This document shows, one piece after another, positions 59,501-64,000 of a DNA stretch of 64,000 bases. A program made the translations under genes and the position numbers. Location: the NCBI RefSeq assembly GCF_963583255.1, contig NC_084816.1, positions 8,134,600 to 8,198,599 of the forward strand. The letters run 5' to 3'. Position 1 is the first letter of the stretch. Each line of letters starts with the position of its first letter. Under the pieces are notes generated by a model that made no database searches, was not told the origin of the DNA, and saw only the letters and a program-made list of their open reading frames with translations. Source of the DNA: Pyrus communis (lineage: Eukaryota; Streptophyta; Magnoliopsida; Rosales; Rosaceae).

Positions 59501-61649
59501 AGCATTTCAAAAGGTTCTCCCCAGATGCCACCACAAATTCTGTGTGAGGCATTTGTAACAAACTATAGGAATTTGTTCAAGGGGAAAACTTTAAAGGATG
59601 CTCTATGGGTAGTTGCCAAAACAACAACGGTTCCACACTTCAAAATGGCAATGGAGGATGTTAAGAAGCTAGATGAGGCGGGCTACAAATGGCTATGGAA
59701 GAAACCTGCAACTCAATGAAGCAAGTCCCACTTTGAAACCTATCCAAAGTGTGACATGTTGCTGAATAATTTGTGTGAATCATTTAATGTAGTCATACTC
59801 GTGCCAAGGCAAAAGCCTATTATAACTATGCTGCAAATAATTCACACTATGTTGATTAAGAAAATTCAAATGAGGCAAAGTATAATGATGAAGCAAGTAG
59901 GAGATCTCTACCCTAAGATTAAGAAGAAGTTGGAGGAAGCCAAACTCTTAAGTGGCATATGCATTGCACAATGGTCAGGAGTGACCAAATTTCAAGTGGG
60001 TGCTCAAGGTGTGGAACAATATGAGGTGGGCTTAGTTGAGAAGACATACTCTTGTAGGAAGTATGACTTGACAGGAATACCTTGCAACCATGCAATATCT
60101 ACCATCCATTTCAAGAGAGAAAAACCTGAGGATTATTGGATCCTTATTATTCAAAGGCACGGTACTTGGAAGTTTATTCTCACTTGATAATGTCAATGAA
60201 TGGTATGTCATTATGGGAGAATACTGAAAACCCACCAATCTTGCCTCTATTATATACAAGGTAACTTGGAAGACCAAGGAACAAGAGAAACAGAGAAACG
60301 GCTGAATTGAAGAAAGATGGTGAAAAAACTCCCACCAACCCACCAAATAATCCTAATCCACTTAAGCTAGGAAGGAAAGTGCAAGGTGCTTTGAAGTGTA
60401 CTATATGCAAGCAAGAAGGATATAATTCAAGGACCTATCATCGACATCTTCCTCCAAGGGACAAACATGTAACATTTTGTACTTTCTTTAATCCTTTAAT
60501 CCTTTAATCCTTTAATGAATGATTTTATACTTTGTTATAGGCATCCACATCAGCACAGGGGAAAGCATCATCATCAGCCGAAGCTACACATAGAAAAAGG
60601 ACAAAGAAATCTAAGGTAAAAACCTAATCCTCTTCTTTGTAGTTTACAACAGCAAGTTTAGTTTAGAACCTTACTTTGCATCTGACATTTTGTAATGAAC
60701 ATTGAAATTAAATAGGGGATGGTTCATCTGCAAATCCTGAAGCTCATTCGCCAAGACCCACCAAGTAGAGAAAGATAAGGCAAACCAAGACCTAAAGATG
60801 CCAGACATTGTAACAAATTATTGTTTTTTAGTTCATGTTTTTTGTGCAATAGGAACTGAAATTATGGTACATGGGTTCTGGAATCAGACATCACAAACTT
60901 TGAATTTCTTTTGGTTTTTTGAACTGATTTGGAACCCTAAAAACACTACTTTGCTAGATGGATTTCGGTAGGTTTTTGGAATCAGTGCACTGGGCATTTT
61001 GGGATATTTAAGGATGTCTAATGGATATCTTTGTAAATGTTGGATGGATTAACGATGCCATATGAATTACAGTTCATCTTTTGGTCTTTGCAAATGTTTT
61101 GTTTGAAGTGGACTTTGTGTTCATCTTTTGGTTATACTTTGTGTTCATCTTTTGGTTATAGTTCATCTTTTGGTTATATCATGTGTTTATGTAGGATTTG
61201 TGTTCATCTCTATCTTACATCATGTGTTGATGTGGGATCATGTGTTTATGTAGAATTTCCATTTGATTTTTTTAGGTTGTATTATCTTCCAAAATTGGAC
61301 CCCTTAAAAAATTAATTTTTTTAATATTATTTTTTTTGCTGATGTGGACTAGTTTTGGAAGGAAAAAATTATGCTAAAAAAATTCAAATTTTTTTTATTT
61401 AAATAAAATGACGTGGAAATTAATTTTGGCAGGAAATGTACGTGGCAGACCACGTGGAAGTTCATATGTGGAGATGGTGGGACCCAGCTTTAGCCACGTC
61501 AACATGTAACAGACGAATTGACAGACAACGTAATGGAGATAGAACATTGCAACAAATTCGTAAATAAGGTATGACATTAAAACTTTTTAAAGATGAGGTA
61601 TGAAATTCTTAATGATTCAATAATTAAAATAGTTATGTGTAATTTATTC
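56594..61649 (+). mobile_element. Mutator-like transposon (MULE), 5.06 kb, decayed
   Basis: Terminal inverted repeats of about 200 bp: the left 'catacctcatctttaaaaag', 'tttgttgcaatgttctac', 'acgttgtctgtcaatt' and 'ctccacatatgaacttc' are all found inverted at 61430-61649. Flanks TATTCTTAT (56585-56593) and TATTTTTAT (61650-61658) match at 8 of 9, as expected for an old 9-bp target duplication. Inside lies a plus-strand transposase pseudogene with stops and frameshifts. The tips resemble those of the 1.2-kb element at 6052. Confidence 0.9.
57725..60830 (+). pseudogene. MuDR-family transposase pseudogene
   Basis: Blocks in order. N-terminal MULE domain (EALGYNEIFMNYYYYYKIPN; DVDV then TAG 57848-57850; stop TAA 57914). 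Acidic region 57944-58450 ending in TGA, then a frameshifted Lys-rich stretch. MuDR N-terminal domain 58705-59046 (FKRAVMTYSLEIHFHRNEKL; AKDCPWMC; LDDHTCGR), closed by TAG. Catalytic region about 59240-59560 (PLIGLDGCHLKVLHGGQLLC; VGIDPNDE, then TGA; ATWIWFL, then TAA). SWIM-type zinc finger near 60045-60110 (SCRKYDLTGIPCNHAIS), in which the first Cys of the CxC pair is Tyr. Degenerate zinc knuckle near 60390-60450 (KCTICKQEGYNSRTYHR, with H and C replaced). At least six in-frame stops make it inactive; it resembles plant MULE proteins related to the FAR1 lineage. Confidence 0.9.
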
Positions 61650-61917
61650 TATTTTTATTGTGGAATCGCGAGACTGTTAGTCAATTATAAAAGCCTTTGT
61701 GAATAACTTGTCGTGTTTCGGAGGATAACTGAGTGAAATTATGTTTTAAATTGGAGCCCTTTAAAGTGAGGATTTAGATCTATGCGTTTTATAAAAATCG
61801 AAGTGCCTAGTTTATGTGTTTTTGTAATTAAGGTTGCTAAAGTCAGTTTGTTATTTAATGGATTACTTTTTTTATTTTTATTTTTTTTTCCTTTGGGTAA
61901 TGTCGATCCATTGCTAG

Positions 61918-62132
61918 GGATTTGGATTTTATTCAGATGTAAATTATAGGAATCATAGTGATCACATCTTAGTCATTTATCGTGCTATGATAAAAAATTA
62001 TTGTACTTTTTTTTATATAAAATTAAACACAAATAGTACCTAACGAAAATTGATCGTATGATATATGATGAACGACCAAAATGTGGAAATTCCTAAAATC
62101 CCAACAAAGTAGATCCGGAGAGATCCTCTTCC
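61918..62132. mobile_element. Mutator-type MITE, GGATC family, 215 bp
   Basis: A perfect 9-bp target duplication CATTGCTAG lies at 61909-61917 and 62133-62141. The right part 'aatagtacctaacgaaaatt', 'gatcgtatgat' and 'gatccggagagatcctcttc' matches the elements at 56354 and 34396. The left arm pairs imperfectly with the right. Confidence 0.88.
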
Positions 62133-62139
62133 CATTGCT

Positions 62140-62553
62140 AGATCCAATGCTTTAAAAAGGACTTTGTCATATAGTGCTCGTTCACTTCTTCTAGGAATTC
62201 TTTTCCATGTAAAGTTCAAGAAATATTAAGAAAATTCTCTTACAAAGTGAGATTTTTTATTAATTCTCTATCATTTTATGTTTTTCGTACAATATTTTAT
62301 CGTGTTATTACAGAAATCATGTCAAAAATATAAGATGACGAAGAGTCTATATAGAGTCTCACTTTTGAAAGAGTCTTTATAACATTTCTATTAAAGTATT
62401 AGAGATTTATGTATTTTGTAGTAACTGATTACATGATTAACATAGGAGAGCCAGAATTTTCACTCTCCAAAGTTTACCCGCACTATTGCTTGAGTAACAC
62501 CCCTTATCAATTTGGAGTCTTTTAGATCCAGCCAGGCAGCACAATGAAATGTG

Positions 62554-62587
<34 letters not shown>

Positions 62588-63900
62588 AACCATACTATCT
62601 TCATTATTAATTACGGAAAAAAATGTACTTGAATAATTATTATTCACTAAGAGAATAATTGATAGGGAAATTATTGTCTTAATGGAGCGGATTTGCTCTA
62701 ATATTAGGTGCCTCAATTTTGAATTTTCTAGATCAAACATCCATGTCTTTTATTGATTTAATTAAACTTTTTTTTTGTCATAATTTTGGTGCTATATGCA
62801 CATTATATTGTAACAAATTTACTAGCATTTTGATTACACTCTCTTCTGTTAGAGATAATTGTAAAAAAAAAAAAAAAAAAAAAGTTGGTTAGATTCAATT
62901 TATTTTCACAATAATGTTACAATTTAGCAATAATTATCTACGATTGAAGATATTTTCTTTTCAAAATAGTTTAAAATATTTTTAAATCCCCCAAAATCAA
63001 ATGTACCGAAATGAGTTTTTTTTAAGTACGTTAAGAGAAAATAGGATTGAGAATAGTATAAACGTACCAATACACAATGTGTACAAAATAAAACGTACCA
63101 AAATAAAAATAATGTACCAATATTAACAATATGTATCAAATGAATCGTACCAAAATTGCATATAAACGTATCAATTAATGATTTTTATAAATTCAAACGT
63201 ACCCACAACTAATATATACGTAATATATTGTACTTAATAATAATTCGTCAACAACTATACTTAAAAAAAACAACAACAAAAAATATAATTTCACAAAAAA
63301 ATTAAAAAAATTACACGGAATTGATCACCAACTATTTGAAAAAATAAATAATATTAAATGTTTGCATAAAAAAAACATATTTGAAAGAAGAGAAAATATA
63401 GTTTAATTACTAAAATCTCCACTAAATAAGGAAAAATGCATCATGCAGATAAAAAGATAAATTCAAAATTTATTTTAATTTTAAAAAATAGAGGTGACTA
63501 TTGGTCAAAGCAATTTAATCAAATTTTAAAAAGGTACATATGTTTAATCTAAATGATATAGAAAAACTGTAGGGAATTCTAATTTTCCTTTCATTTCCTT
63601 GGGTTTTGCAAATTTTTCAAATGATGTAGATGTCCATATTATTTATCACCTAAAGTGGTGTAGAAATATAATATAAAAATATAATATGAATAACATTACT
63701 CTTTAGTTTATCAAATTTTGTTTACCAATTTAACCTATGTAGTGAATTCGAAGAAGAGTATACAACACAACAGGCTAGTGCATTAGCGTTAAGATAAACT
63801 TTTTCTCAACCAATTTCTAACCGAGTAACCATTCGTGGCATTCATCCATTTGTCGGTAAAACTTTATGGTGGAAATAACAGAGCGTGTCTACCAAACAAG
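62140..63900. other. Intergenic, AT-rich, no gene
   Basis: Contains a decayed family-B MITE (62215-62395), poly(A) runs at 62552-62585 and 62862-62883, and a run of GTACC-type motifs at 63000-63205. No coding signal. Confidence 0.5.
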
Positions 63901-63908
63901 TAAAGATT

Positions 63909-64000
63909 TAATAGAATTTTAACGAAAAACTCTTTGTACTGTTTATTTTAACAAAAAATTATATTTTTACATTAAAAAGTCAATCATTGTATTATTCATT
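63909..64000. repeat. Interspersed repeat, truncated by the window edge
   Basis: 'gaattttaacgaaaaactct', 'tactgtttattttaac', 'atatttttacattaaaaag' and 'tcaatcattgtattattcat' match the repeat at 4028-4170 in order and spacing. Confidence 0.6.

Overview
This is nuclear DNA from a flowering plant. It holds intron-containing genes for a PIP2 aquaporin, MON1/SAND and a DRB2-type dsRNA-binding protein, intronless ribosomal protein and S40 genes, AT-rich intergenic DNA and many small transposon derivatives. Some repeats (LTRs with TGTAACAACCCGTCCCG ends, the ACTGTTYA...CACTAAAAWGTCAAT repeat, tRNA-type SINEs) look to me like those of Rosaceae, perhaps the apple/pear group. That placement is recollection, not a search result.

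Layout. 0.4-2.0 kb: PIP2 aquaporin (minus, 4 exons). 6.05-7.28 kb: a foldback Mutator-like element with a perfect 9-bp target duplication. 9.2-9.6 kb: a possible 57-aa protein gene on the minus strand, too short for ordinary ORF lists. 10.6-11.4 kb: RPL12 (minus) with telo-boxes and site II promoter motifs. 13.0-13.7 kb: hAT-like element. 14.8-16.0 kb: SINE and LTR fragment. 18.9-21.2 kb: three G-boxes in 76 bp, a MITE and the S40-type gene. 26.1-33.8 kb: MON1 (plus, 14 exons, one GC-AG intron). 34.4-39.0 kb: microsatellites and several MITEs. 42.2-48.5 kb: a repeat nest (RNase H-like fragment, a 2.3-kb LTR element nested in an older LTR, a Harbinger-like element, a duplicated ~290-bp segment). 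49.9-52.5 kb: DRB2-type gene. 55.4-62.1 kb: a cluster of MITEs and a 5.06-kb decayed Mutator-like transposon.

The five firm genes (PIP2, RPL12, S40-type, MON1, DRB2-type) are unrelated single genes with their own promoters, as expected in a plant genome. I see no operon-like organisation and no undescribed multi-gene system. The most informative material is the transposon archaeology, where many element boundaries can be set to the base from target-site duplications, plus the 57-codon ORF. I found no convincing tRNA, rRNA or miRNA gene, and no CRISPR array.
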